Source: Paludibacteraceae bacterium
GTDB taxonomy: Bacteria; Bacteroidota; Bacteroidia; Bacteroidales; Paludibacteraceae
Reading direction: 5' to 3'
Assembly (NCBI GenBank): GCA_017394705.1
Contig: JAFPXH010000009.1
Location: 62,001 to 126,000, forward strand
DNA: 64,000 bases
The notes below the pieces were generated by a model that saw only the letters and a list, made by a program, of their open reading frames with translations, was not told the origin of the DNA and did not search any database. Shown here one piece after another: positions 55,187-63,723 of this stretch. A program made the position numbers and the translations under genes. Positions within the stretch are counted from its first letter, which is position 1. The number at the start of each line of letters is the position of its first letter.

Positions 55187-55636
55187 TTATTTATAGTACC
55201 ATTTAAGGTATGTGTGGCGGTAGATTTTAAGAAGGAAAGGTCGGCAAGGCAGGAGTAGATGCCAAATTATGCCCCGCGAAAGCGTTTTTCGCTTGCCATT
55301 AGGGCGTTCAATACGAGTTACTCTACCGATGATATTATCCGTGGAACAGTATTCCTCTCCAGTTAAGTTTCCATCGCCCTGCAGCACTATTTTCTCTGCT
55401 TCTACACGTAACACACGATGCAGGACATAAGCCGTTCTTTCGTCTTGCGTAACCGCTTTCGCGAGGAGTATATCGCCTCTGCGAGGCGTCCGCGTCAGCG
55501 GAGCAAGAACAACACTATCTTTATCACCTTCGATAAACGGCCGCATACTCACGCCTGATGGCGTAAAGCGCACTTCCTTCTCTTCGCGCAAGAGCCGCGC
55601 CAGTTCCGGAATCAATATATCGTTGGCAATAACCAT
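55187..55636 (-). CDS. S26-family signal-peptidase-like protein (Ser/His type)
   Basis: 149 residues from ATG 55636, which overlaps the previous stop as TAATG. Catalytic Ser in TPSGVSMRPFI; in place of the Lys box there is YVLHRVLRV, then LQGDGNLTGEEY. A His where LepB has Lys is the SipW/ER-type arrangement. A basic, hydrophobic C-terminus (WHLLLPCRPFLLKIYRHTYLKWYYK) may attach to membrane. Probably removes leaders from a particular set of exported peptides, perhaps those bound by the PqqD-like partner. Confidence 0.78.
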   Translation of the reverse strand: MVIANDILIPELARLLREEKEVRFTPSGVSMRPFIEGDKDSVVLAPLTRTPRRGDILLAKAVTQDERTAYVLHRVLRVEAEKIVLQGDGNLTGEEYCSTDNIIGRVTRIERPNGKRKTLSRGIIWHLLLPCRPFLLKIYRHTYLKWYYK

Positions 55637-56172
55637 TATTCGGTGACAATAACCCTCAGACAGTTGCAAGGCGGCGCAGTAACGTAATTGATTTGTTGGA
55701 TATAATATGGCGTGCTACTCGGCTTTTCTATTTTTATCATATAGTTCCCTACGCTCGGCATCTTTACCGTTGAAATACCTGCATCTTTTTGCACAACAGT
55801 TCGCACGACCCATGTGCTACCTTCATCATCAGACGTAGACACCTTTATGTCTACATATTCCGCATTGGGCTGATACTGAATACAGATACTATCCAAATCA
55901 TTGATAGTAGTTGTGGTTACTTTTGCACCGCTTCCGGTCATAAATATACAGATTTCTCCAAGAGTCAGTGAAAGATCACTATAAAACTTAGCAGTTCCGC
56001 CCGAACAAGTGTACGTAACGAAGTCTGTCGTACCGGTTTTATTACTGTTGGTTACCACCAATGATCCGTTGTTGTACATCTCATGGAAATTCTGAGATGT
56101 AACGACACCCTCAGCATAGGCGATTCCTACGCTGAGGGCGATTGTTGTGAGTAGTATTGCAACGCGTTTCAT
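55636..56172 (-). CDS. Exported β-sandwich protein, unknown
   Basis: 178 residues: signal peptide to AYA, then a β-rich domain (FVTYTCSGGTAKFYSDLSL..., VDIKVSTSDDEGSTWVVRTV) like the galactose-binding or choice-of-anchor folds of large secreted proteins. It ends in PPCNCLRVIVTE, without the GQLxI tail of its neighbours, so it may be a truncated form or the substrate of the peptidases in the same operon. No known function. Confidence 0.62.
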   Translation of the reverse strand: MKRVAILLTTIALSVGIAYAEGVVTSQNFHEMYNNGSLVVTNSNKTGTTDFVTYTCSGGTAKFYSDLSLTLGEICIFMTGSGAKVTTTTINDLDSICIQYQPNAEYVDIKVSTSDDEGSTWVVRTVVQKDAGISTVKMPSVGNYMIKIEKPSSTPYYIQQINYVTAPPCNCLRVIVTE

Positions 56173-56197
56173 AAGCGCGCAAAGGGGTTATGATTGT

Positions 56198-57949
56198 TTA
56201 CTTGAATACTGCGCGATAGGTAGCATCGTTAGTTACCTTGCCGCTTGCAGTTGTGAAGAGGTCAGCCGGGTTCTCGAACGGGTCAAACCACTCGCTTTCT
56301 GCGGTCCATCCGATGAACTCAGTGCCTTCGCACGGAGTTACCGTTGCCGTAGGCAATACAAGGTTCTCCGAGCCATCGATAGCATATTCCTGCTGCTCGA
56401 TTTGCGTGCCGTTGACAATCCACGTAACCGTATATTTCGGGTCAACAGGTTCCTCAATGTAAGTAAGGGTGATATTAGTTCCACTCCTTGTGATATCTTT
56501 CAGCGGCTTGCCCGAGACACCGCTCCAAGAGTTTACAGAACCGTACGGGAACACGTTCTTCGTACCATAATCTTCACCGATTGCTGTTCCGGAAGACGGC
56601 ACTAACGTGAAATGCGGGTCTCCATTACTTGTCAAGTTAGGACCGTTATTCTCCCACATAGTTTTGTTATAATTAACCTTCCAGATAACCAAGCCTGCAG
56701 CGGGCAAATAAGTATCCCAACCTTGTTTCTGGCGGTTTTCGAAATAATAGTTCAATCCCGTAGTAGTAGCCGTCTGCAATTTGCCTGAGGCATTAACCTG
56801 ATAAGAATTGTAACCCTCTGTTCCTATTGCTTTCAAGGTTAATTTTGCGCCATTGCTTCCCAAGTTCTCCGGGGTATACCATCCAAAGAAATATTTCTCC
56901 CATGTATTGTAGTTGGGCGGGCAGTGGATACCACCATTGTAACTACCACCATCCATTATGTCCCACTCGTTCGGCGTAAGGCTATTGTTGTAGTTGGTCG
57001 AATAGTCGGTGTCATAATGATCCGGCAGACCAATAACATGACCAAACTCATGGGCGATGATACCGATACCGGCAAGCGAGGTACCGGACAGCTCATTCGA
57101 CATTGCATAGCAATTAACATACTTGCCGTCAAATTTGCACTGCGCCTTGGTATATGTGCAGTCTCCGTAATAACGAGCACTTTCAATCTCATAACTATGC
57201 GGCCAAATGGAATTTTGGGCTGCGGTAGAAGTACCTGCATCGGCTTCGCCTATGCCTGCATACACTACATACACAAAGTCAACTTCACCATCATTATTCC
57301 AATCATATTGAGAGAAATCAATCTCTTCATTAGCCAAGGTACACGCTTCAATAACCGCATTTGCCGGATGCGAGTCATTTCCCTGACTGTCATTCCCGCC
57401 ATAATAAGAACTGTTTTGGCTCAAAGTAACCGGTCCATAAACATCCAACTGGATGCTATATTTATTATCGGACTGATCACGGAAATACTGAGCGAGAGAA
57501 CCATAATTCTTCCCGTTGTATTTATTAACGGTGCAATTAGTAGAATTACACATTTCGTCAATTACAGCTTTCGTTGTTGTGGATTTAAACGTTCTATCCT
57601 TGAAATTAGCCATAATAACGACACCCTTTGGCGGCAGATAGGGAGTATAACCAAATCCGTCTGCTTTTTGCACTCTGCGTGCTCGTTGAATCTTCGTGTT
57701 AGCGCGGCGTGCCTTGAATTCCGCGGCCGTGGGAGCTTGTCCCACCACCTCGAATACACCTTCGGCATTTTTGCGTACTTCCCGGCCTTCTTTATCAATC
57801 CAGTAGTGATAGAACTCGTCCCCCATCTGCTGTACCTCGACAGTGGTGCCGTCAGGTTGTGCAACGGTGTGCCATCCGCGCTTGGCAGGAACGGCATTAA
57901 TAGCCAAAGCCACAAAGCATAAAACAGCTATAGATAATATCTTTTTCAT
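56198..57949 (-). CDS. M6-family secreted metalloprotease
   Basis: 583 residues: signal peptide (to NAVP), then a propeptide-like part with YHYWIDKEGREVRKN, then the M6 catalytic domain with the zinc site HEFGHVIGLPDHYDTDY. A typical stretch FVYVVYAGIGEADAG comes before the zinc site. The C-terminus (about 500-583) holds one InlB/Listeria–Bacteroides β-repeat (EFIGWTAESEWFDPF). M6 proteases (immune inhibitor A) cut host or environmental protein. It has no GQLxI tail. Second gene of the operon, 12 bases after the preceding one. Confidence 0.9.
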   Translation of the reverse strand: MKKILSIAVLCFVALAINAVPAKRGWHTVAQPDGTTVEVQQMGDEFYHYWIDKEGREVRKNAEGVFEVVGQAPTAAEFKARRANTKIQRARRVQKADGFGYTPYLPPKGVVIMANFKDRTFKSTTTKAVIDEMCNSTNCTVNKYNGKNYGSLAQYFRDQSDNKYSIQLDVYGPVTLSQNSSYYGGNDSQGNDSHPANAVIEACTLANEEIDFSQYDWNNDGEVDFVYVVYAGIGEADAGTSTAAQNSIWPHSYEIESARYYGDCTYTKAQCKFDGKYVNCYAMSNELSGTSLAGIGIIAHEFGHVIGLPDHYDTDYSTNYNNSLTPNEWDIMDGGSYNGGIHCPPNYNTWEKYFFGWYTPENLGSNGAKLTLKAIGTEGYNSYQVNASGKLQTATTTGLNYYFENRQKQGWDTYLPAAGLVIWKVNYNKTMWENNGPNLTSNGDPHFTLVPSSGTAIGEDYGTKNVFPYGSVNSWSGVSGKPLKDITRSGTNITLTYIEEPVDPKYTVTWIVNGTQIEQQEYAIDGSENLVLPTATVTPCEGTEFIGWTAESEWFDPFENPADLFTTASGKVTNDATYRAVFK

Positions 57950-57961
57950 ATTCGTTCCTCC

Positions 57962-58819
57962 TTATTTAACGCGTGTACCAATAATATTATACTCTGCTCC
58001 GTCGCGAACAATAATCAACTGTCCGTCACGCAGGATCTTAACAGCCTTAACGGCTTCTGCCACATGGTCAATATCCGTTGCATCACCATCCCACACAGGC
58101 ACAAACTCTACGTCGGTTGCCGGCACTGTGAACGATGCACCGGGAGCGTAGGTCTCGCCGCCGAAAGACCAAGCTTTGAGTTCTTTGCCCTGCTCGTTTT
58201 TCGGTACGTAAGTAGGAAGTGTATAAGTTGTTCCCTCTTTATACGTCGGTTCCTCACAAGCGGTCTTGCGGTACGGGAAGCCCTGATAAGAGATGTTCAC
58301 TTTTTGTTTCGCATCGCCCAGACGATAAATCTCCACCGGTTTCTGCAGACTTGTATACACGCCAAAACGTGCGTTACCTTGGTTATAGTTGTACTGGAGG
58401 CGTCCATACTCACTGGTAGTGGAATTGATCGCCGCCTGACCATCGTCCGTGATAATAATAGCCCAAGTACTGGTGCCTGTTCCGCCCCACTGCAGTTTCT
58501 TAGCGGCTGTAGCCACCAGTAATCCTTTGGTTTCTTCCATCAGCGTCCATTCTCCGGCTTTGCCTCCGAGTGTAAACACAGCCGATCCATCGCCCAGAGA
58601 AGTGATTTTGGCATCATCAAAAGTAGATGTAACCGCGGTCATCGCCTTAGTGTTACCGCTGGTAATGGATGTGCTCGCCGTGTGATTATACCCCACATAG
58701 CCGATTACAATTTGATCCCCGGCCTGCAAATCCGACGCATCGGTAACGAGCGTCCAATTGTCAGCCATTCCTGCCATCGCTATCAGCAGCGACAAGCAGA
58801 GAGTTGTGATTTTCTTCAT
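57962..58819 (-). CDS. Exported protein with sorting-type C-terminal tail, first gene of the M6 operon
   Basis: 285 residues. Signal peptide to GMA, then a β-sandwich (DNWTLVTDASDLQAGDQIVIGYV) of the type often described as 'choice-of-anchor' in Bacteroidales exported proteins, an InlB-like piece (KAWSFGGETYAPGASFTVP) and the tail KAVKILRDGQLIIVRDGAEYNIIGTRVK, which is the same sorting-type tail as at 61368 and 63519. Function unknown; it begins the operon and may be a partner or cargo of the protease. Confidence 0.72.
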   Translation of the reverse strand: MKKITTLCLSLLIAMAGMADNWTLVTDASDLQAGDQIVIGYVGYNHTASTSITSGNTKAMTAVTSTFDDAKITSLGDGSAVFTLGGKAGEWTLMEETKGLLVATAAKKLQWGGTGTSTWAIIITDDGQAAINSTTSEYGRLQYNYNQGNARFGVYTSLQKPVEIYRLGDAKQKVNISYQGFPYRKTACEEPTYKEGTTYTLPTYVPKNEQGKELKAWSFGGETYAPGASFTVPATDVEFVPVWDGDATDIDHVAEAVKAVKILRDGQLIIVRDGAEYNIIGTRVK

Positions 58820-58875
58820 GATTATTAATATTTGATTTTATTTTTCTTCTTACTATTTGTATAACAAAAAGTGCG

Positions 58876-58907
58876 CAAAGTTACGGCTTTTTTTTCAACT
58901 ACACAAA
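58876..58907 (-). promoter_or_regulatory. Promoter of the M6/S26/PqqD operon
   Basis: Minus strand: TTTG (58907-58904), 20 bases, TAACTTTG (58883-58876). The gap 58820-59163 otherwise holds only the facing promoter at 59052 and AT-rich sequence. Confidence 0.75.
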
Positions 58908-59051
58908 TTTTTTTGAAGAAAAGTACTAAAATTCTATATTTTTTATCTCTATTGAACATTTTACAGCCTTAATGCAACTCGCGCTGTTAGCTATTGTATA
59001 GGTGTACAAACTGACATTATTTGTGTAAAAACCGTTTTTATTCCTTATTTA

Positions 59052-59083
59052 TTTGCATATATGCGCGAAAAGATTTATCTTTG
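59052..59083 (+). promoter_or_regulatory. Promoter of the 734-residue exported protein gene
   Basis: TTTG (59052), 20 bases, TATCTTTG (59076-59083); extended as TTTGCATATATG. Confidence 0.8.
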
Positions 59084-59163
59084 CGGTCGATTTTGCAAAG
59101 TACATTTAGCAAAACGCTATATAAACAACTCAATTTTTCGTTTAACCAAAACATTTAAACACA

Positions 59164-61368
59164 ATGAGAAAAATTTTCACATTAGCCGCTGCCGTATTGG
59201 CAAGCTTCAGCTTGTGGGCAAGCGATGAAAAGATTTACACATTTGATGATGGTGCAGAATTAGCAACAGACTGGACCGTTGTCACAGATGTTCCGTCAGG
59301 AGGTACCGCGAAATGCGAAATTACCCAAAGTATTGGCGGTTCTTGGAGTCCGAAAGACAACAACTATCTTGGACTCGCCTACTTGAACAAAAGCGGTATT
59401 ACAATTACCATTACTTCTAATGAGGAATTCAGTAACATTGAATCTATTTCCATTGATGCAGTTGCCAATGACAATAGCAAACCGACCATCGCGGCATACA
59501 TCGAAACAGAAGCCGGTGACGTAGAAGTATTTGCGCCAATTGGTACAAAAGACGGTTTCGGTACCGGTGGTACTAATAAATGGGGAAACAAAACCGTGAC
59601 TTTGGCAAGCCCCGTATCCGGCAAGTTGAAAATTGTGACCGTTGCCTCTTCTTCGGGAAAATACGCTGCACTGGACAACATAAAGATTGTCTATTCAGCC
59701 GGTGCTCCTTCTACCGATCCTGTAGCTACTGTTACTCTTGACGGTCCGACTGAGGGATTTGTTGGCAAAGAAGTTTCTTTCTCTGTTACCACTGACGTGA
59801 AAGCAAATGCTTACAAATGGTATGTTGATGGTGCAGAGCAAGAGGGTGCTACTGCTGCTAAGTTCAATTTCACTCCGGAAGCAGAGCGCACTTACCGTAT
59901 TTTAGCTGCTGCCAAGAACGACTACAATAGTGACTTTGTTCAGTCCGAAGGTCTTGACTTCGTTGCTACCGTTAAGCCGGCTGCTGTTCCTTGCGCAGAG
60001 CTCTATCCTGCTGCTGCAGGTGACACTCCTGCTAAGGACGCAAAAGCTGCTTTGACTGACGCAAGTTATGGTGGTAACATTATCTTCGCCGGTGCTAAAG
60101 ATGGCAAATATGCAGAATCTTTCCAGTATAATGATTTAGGTTTGCAGATGTGCAAAGGTGGAGCTGACTCTGTTCGCGTTGAGTTAGGCTTCAACCTTGC
60201 CGTAGGTTCTAAAATCGAGCTCCATATCACGGTAGGTACCATGTGTGACACCAAAGAGCGCGGATTCAATCTTCTTGCTCCGGGACAAAAGAAAGTGATG
60301 GGCGCAGTATGGAAGCCGAAAGAGACTGCTGAAGCTACCGATTCTATTGTTTCTAAAGTATTTGAATATGAGGTAACAGCCAGCGATGGCATGGCTGGTC
60401 AGAATAAATTCGGTCTCCAGCGTAGCAACTCTGCTATTCTTCAAGCCATCATCGTTTCTGACTGCGGCGAGGAGATCGTTCCTGATACTGATCCTGTAAC
60501 TTCTGTTACCGTTGCCGGACCTGCTGAGGGATTTGTTGGACAGACCTATTCCTTCACGGCTACTGCAGACGCAGATGCTGATGATTGGATTTGGTTTGTA
60601 AACGATGTAGCAGTTGATGGTGCAAAAGCCGCTACGTTTGCCTTCACTCCGGATGCTGTGGGTACATATGCAATCAAAGCAGGTGCACGCAACCAATACA
60701 ACACAGAGGACGGATGGATCAACTCCAATGAAATAGCACTGGTTGTTTCGGAAGCTTTGGAGCAAGTAAGTGTTAGCGCCAACACCGAATGGGATTGGAC
60801 GAAAGCCGCTTCTGTAAATGAGATTAAGTTTACTGACGCCACCTCTCCTCTGAAAAATGAGCGCTGCCTCTTGGCTAATGTAGCAGGCATGAACAATGAC
60901 GAGAACTTCAATTCGCAGGCCCTGCTCTTCGAAGGTGAGTATGCTATCCGTGATGGCAAATACTGCCAAGGTCAGTTACTGCAATTCAACACCACCGTTG
61001 CGGGCTATGTAAGCGTTGAATACAGCAACACCGGTAATCGCGCTGAGGGTGAAGACCTGGAGCGTATTTTGACTGTTAACGGTGTTAAGGTAGGTGAAGG
61101 TGCACTGCGCAGCGATGCTACTGTTAAAGAGTTCAATATTCCTGTTGAAGCAGGCGACGTTGCTTTGTCGAGCGTATTAAAGTCTGATGAGAGCAAACAA
61201 TACATCCGCATCTACAAAGTAGAGTTCTCAACAGAAGAGAAGGTTATTCCGGAAGGAATTGAGAATATCGACGCTTCTGTTAAGGCAGTGAAGATCATGC
61301 ATGATGGTCAGCTGCTGATCAAGAAAGGCGACGTATTCTACAATGCACAGGGTGCGCGCTTGTTCTAA
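59164..61368 (+). CDS. Exported Ig-domain protein with sorting-type tail
   Basis: 734 residues. Signal peptide to LWAS; first domain a galactose-binding/jelly-roll-like β-sandwich (KIYTFDDGAELATDWTVVT). Two PKD/Ig-type domains are internal duplicates: TLDGPTEGFVGKEVSFSV...WYVDGA and TVAGPAEGFVGQTYSFTA...WFVNDV. The end VKIMHDGQLLIKKGDVFYNA.. is the sorting-type tail, almost identical to that of the esterase downstream. Probably surface-attached or secreted and carbohydrate-binding; no enzyme motif seen. Confidence 0.78.
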   Translation: MRKIFTLAAAVLASFSLWASDEKIYTFDDGAELATDWTVVTDVPSGGTAKCEITQSIGGSWSPKDNNYLGLAYLNKSGITITITSNEEFSNIESISIDAVANDNSKPTIAAYIETEAGDVEVFAPIGTKDGFGTGGTNKWGNKTVTLASPVSGKLKIVTVASSSGKYAALDNIKIVYSAGAPSTDPVATVTLDGPTEGFVGKEVSFSVTTDVKANAYKWYVDGAEQEGATAAKFNFTPEAERTYRILAAAKNDYNSDFVQSEGLDFVATVKPAAVPCAELYPAAAGDTPAKDAKAALTDASYGGNIIFAGAKDGKYAESFQYNDLGLQMCKGGADSVRVELGFNLAVGSKIELHITVGTMCDTKERGFNLLAPGQKKVMGAVWKPKETAEATDSIVSKVFEYEVTASDGMAGQNKFGLQRSNSAILQAIIVSDCGEEIVPDTDPVTSVTVAGPAEGFVGQTYSFTATADADADDWIWFVNDVAVDGAKAATFAFTPDAVGTYAIKAGARNQYNTEDGWINSNEIALVVSEALEQVSVSANTEWDWTKAASVNEIKFTDATSPLKNERCLLANVAGMNNDENFNSQALLFEGEYAIRDGKYCQGQLLQFNTTVAGYVSVEYSNTGNRAEGEDLERILTVNGVKVGEGALRSDATVKEFNIPVEAGDVALSSVLKSDESKQYIRIYKVEFSTEEKVIPEGIENIDASVKAVKIMHDGQLLIKKGDVFYNAQGARLF

Positions 61369-61477
61369 TACCCGCACGACTGCGGGCTCAGCCCTTGTAT
61401 AGTGCTACGTATTAAACTACGCTTTCCCCATAGCAAACAGCCTTTGGCTTGGTTTACTCCGGGGACCCCAAGAAAGA

Positions 61478-61506
61478 CAGCTCCGCGCACGCGGGGCTGT
61501 TTTTTT
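61478..61506 (+). terminator. Terminator in repeat copy 1
   Basis: CAGCTCCGCG..CGCGGGGCTG followed by TTTTTTT. Ends the 59164 gene transcript. Confidence 0.85.
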
Positions 61507-61515
61507 GTGCAATAA

Positions 61516-61547
61516 TTTGTATAATCCAAAGAAAAGTTGTATCTTTG
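61516..61547 (+). promoter_or_regulatory. Promoter of the SGNH esterase gene
   Basis: TTTG (61516), 20 bases, TATCTTTG (61540-61547), 10 bases after the terminator T-run. Part of the direct repeat. Confidence 0.8.
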
Positions 61548-61581
61548 CACCCGATTTTAGACATTTATTATTTATCATACC

Positions 61582-63519
61582 ATGAAAAAGTTTTTCTCTC
61601 TCTTACTGGCTGTATTGTTTGGTTTTTCTATAGCCCACAGTACCATCAAAGTACACACCATCGGCGATTCAACGATGGAAGATTACAATCCTTCCGCTAC
61701 CGACAAGCGCGGTTGGGCTACTTTTTTAGGAGCCTTTTTTGATGCCTCCCAAGTAACTGTCAATAACCGTGGCAAGTCCGGCAAAGACACCCGTACCTAC
61801 TACGACGACAATGCCTACTGGGCATCCGTCAAGAGCCAGATGAGCGCAGGGGATTATCTGATTATCCAGTTTGCCCATAATGACGAAGGAACAGTTACAT
61901 ACGGCATGGACAACCTGGAATATGCCGCTTACTGCCAAGCGCACGGGAAAACCGTTCCCAGCGACAATCGCGGCACCAACCCTCAGACCACTTATCGCGA
62001 ATACCTGCGGCTGTTTATCGATGAAGCACGCGCGCTGGGCGTCAACCCTATTTTAGTGGGACCTATTTGCCGCGCTTATTTCCAGGGAAACAAGATTAAG
62101 CGTTCCGGACAACACGATTTGGGTGACAAATTCAGTAAAATAGAAGACGGCGTGCTCTATGAGAACCAGAGTCTGCCCGCCGGAGACTCGACGATGAGTT
62201 ATGTGAAGGCCATGAAAGTGGTGGCTACGGAGAAGAACGTGCCCTTTGTCGATTTGACGAAAGCTACGATGGAACTGTACCTCAGTTACGGCGAGACCCA
62301 ATGTCTGAATATGATGTTTGTCAACAAAGATGCCACCACCAAAGATGCGACTCACACCAATGCGCTGGGAGCCAATCTGATAGCCCGCGAAGCAGCTATG
62401 CTGCTGAAAGAGTCAGGCATTTTGGCCGAATATATATCTATCCCCACCGATATTAGCGCTAACCCGACCAGTATTGAGATAGGCGAGACATACAGCGGTG
62501 TTACTCAAAACAGAGAATTTCTGCTGACAGGCTACGGTCTGGAACCCGAAGAAGGTTCTGTGGCTTTGTCCGCAACCGCTAACCTGCAAATATCGCTTGA
62601 TCAGAGCACCTATGCCTCAACGGCCAATGCAACATACAGCGGCGGTTCCTTGCTACAGAAAGTCTATGTGCGGGCTAACTACACCAATGCCGGAGAACAG
62701 TTAGACACCGTCTATGCTGTTTCGGGCGCACACGCCATCGCTATTCCCGTCAGCGCAGAAGTTGTCTCGTTGGATGGCGGAAGTGCCGTGAGCGCCGTTT
62801 GGACTGTCGCAGACAAAACCAAACCGGGAGAAGCCGTAGTAGAAGGACCTATCAGTACTGCTTTTGCCCTTAGTAACATGCTGGCTGTAGACACAAAAAG
62901 CGATGCCGGGCCTACAGGAAACTTGACAGTTGTGCGTTTCCATAACTCCAACGCCAACAACGAGAAAGTCAACTGGCCTGCTAACGAAATCGACGAAGTG
63001 GCTACTCGTTACATTGATTTTGCGGTTAGCGCTCCTTCCACCATGGAGGTTCGTCTGACAGGCATCAGCATGGAGATAGGCGCCTATTCCACGGGCACGA
63101 TGAAATGTCATATCAGCACCGGAATGGGCGATGATTTTGAGGAAGAGCAGATTATCTACGAAGCATCCGCAGTAGCCCTTCCGAATATCGCTCCTACCAT
63201 CGATAAGAATACCAAAGAGATCACGGCATACGGCGCTGCGATGAGAGAACTGGACCTCAAGCCGATGCTTACCATCCCTGCCGGCAAGACATTACATTTG
63301 CGCATTCTGCCTTGGCATGAAAGCACTAAAGAGGGAAGCGGCAAATATGTCTGCATCCGCAATCTAAAGATTGAGGGACAGGCCTTCGAACCCGGCACAC
63401 AAGGAATAGAAGACGTACAAAGGGACAAGGTACAATGTACCAAGGTTATCCAGGACGGCCAACTGCTTATTAAGAAAGGCGATGTATTCTACAATGCACA
63501 AGGTGCACGCTTGTTCTAA
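61582..63519 (+). CDS. SGNH/GDSL esterase (CE12-type, rhamnogalacturonan acetylesterase-like) with sorting-type tail
   Basis: 645 residues. After the signal peptide: block I VHTIGDSTMEDYN (catalytic Ser in GDST), block II VNNRGKSGKDTR (Gly), block III IIQFAHNDEG (Asn) and a late TKDATHTNALGA (Asp and His): the CE12 pattern of rhamnogalacturonan or xylan acetylesterases. The second half (about 290-615) is two β-sandwich domains, then the tail KVIQDGQLLIKKGDVFYNA... It should remove acetyl groups from pectin, consistent with the GH28 and DUF4861 genes. Confidence 0.88.
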   Translation: MKKFFSLLLAVLFGFSIAHSTIKVHTIGDSTMEDYNPSATDKRGWATFLGAFFDASQVTVNNRGKSGKDTRTYYDDNAYWASVKSQMSAGDYLIIQFAHNDEGTVTYGMDNLEYAAYCQAHGKTVPSDNRGTNPQTTYREYLRLFIDEARALGVNPILVGPICRAYFQGNKIKRSGQHDLGDKFSKIEDGVLYENQSLPAGDSTMSYVKAMKVVATEKNVPFVDLTKATMELYLSYGETQCLNMMFVNKDATTKDATHTNALGANLIAREAAMLLKESGILAEYISIPTDISANPTSIEIGETYSGVTQNREFLLTGYGLEPEEGSVALSATANLQISLDQSTYASTANATYSGGSLLQKVYVRANYTNAGEQLDTVYAVSGAHAIAIPVSAEVVSLDGGSAVSAVWTVADKTKPGEAVVEGPISTAFALSNMLAVDTKSDAGPTGNLTVVRFHNSNANNEKVNWPANEIDEVATRYIDFAVSAPSTMEVRLTGISMEIGAYSTGTMKCHISTGMGDDFEEEQIIYEASAVALPNIAPTIDKNTKEITAYGAAMRELDLKPMLTIPAGKTLHLRILPWHESTKEGSGKYVCIRNLKIEGQAFEPGTQGIEDVQRDKVQCTKVIQDGQLLIKKGDVFYNAQGARLF

Positions 63520-63628
63520 TACTCGCACGACTGCGGGCTCCGCCCTTGTATAGTGCTACGTATTAAACTACGCTTTCCCCATAGCAACCAGCCTTTGGCT
63601 TGGTTTACTCCGGGGACCCCAAGAAAGA

Positions 63629-63658
63629 CAGCTCTGCATACGCGGGGCTGTTTTTTTT
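63629..63658 (+). terminator. Terminator in repeat copy 2
   Basis: CAGCTCTGC..GCGGGGCTG followed by TTTTTTTT. Ends the esterase transcript. Confidence 0.83.
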
Positions 63659-63667
63659 ATGCAATAA

Positions 63668-63699
63668 TTTGTATAATCCAAAGAAAAGTTGTAACTTTG
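63668..63699 (+). promoter_or_regulatory. Promoter of the MlaE-like gene
   Basis: TTTG (63668), 20 bases, TAACTTTG (63692-63699). ATG 63724 is 25 bases downstream. Confidence 0.78.
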
Positions 63700-63723
63700 C
63701 AGCCGAATTTAATATGCCGTATT

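Larger units (their letters stand above)
61321..61555 (+). repeat. 235-nt direct repeat (tail codons, terminator, promoter), copy 1
   Basis: Covers the last 15 codons of the Ig-domain gene, a CCCGCA-CGAC-TGCGGG hairpin, a conserved 80-base segment, the terminator and the next promoter. The second copy starts at 63472, offset 2151 bases, with very high identity. Recombination between them would remove or amplify the esterase gene. Confidence 0.9.
63472..63706 (+). repeat. 235-nt direct repeat, copy 2
   Basis: Second copy of the tail-codon/terminator/promoter cassette, now leading into the MlaE gene. Differences are a handful of single bases (for example CTCGCA for CCCGCA, TAACTTTG for TATCTTTG). 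Confidence 0.9.

Noticed and set aside
56924..57922. 332-codon open frame on the plus strand across the M6 protease gene
   Set aside because: Antisense shadow of a gene with a clear zinc site and signal peptide; no domain seen.
61369..61470. Idea that the repeated 80-base segment is an integron attachment site or tRNA
   Set aside because: No integrase or attC core, no cloverleaf; the simple hairpins and position suggest a copied 3' region.
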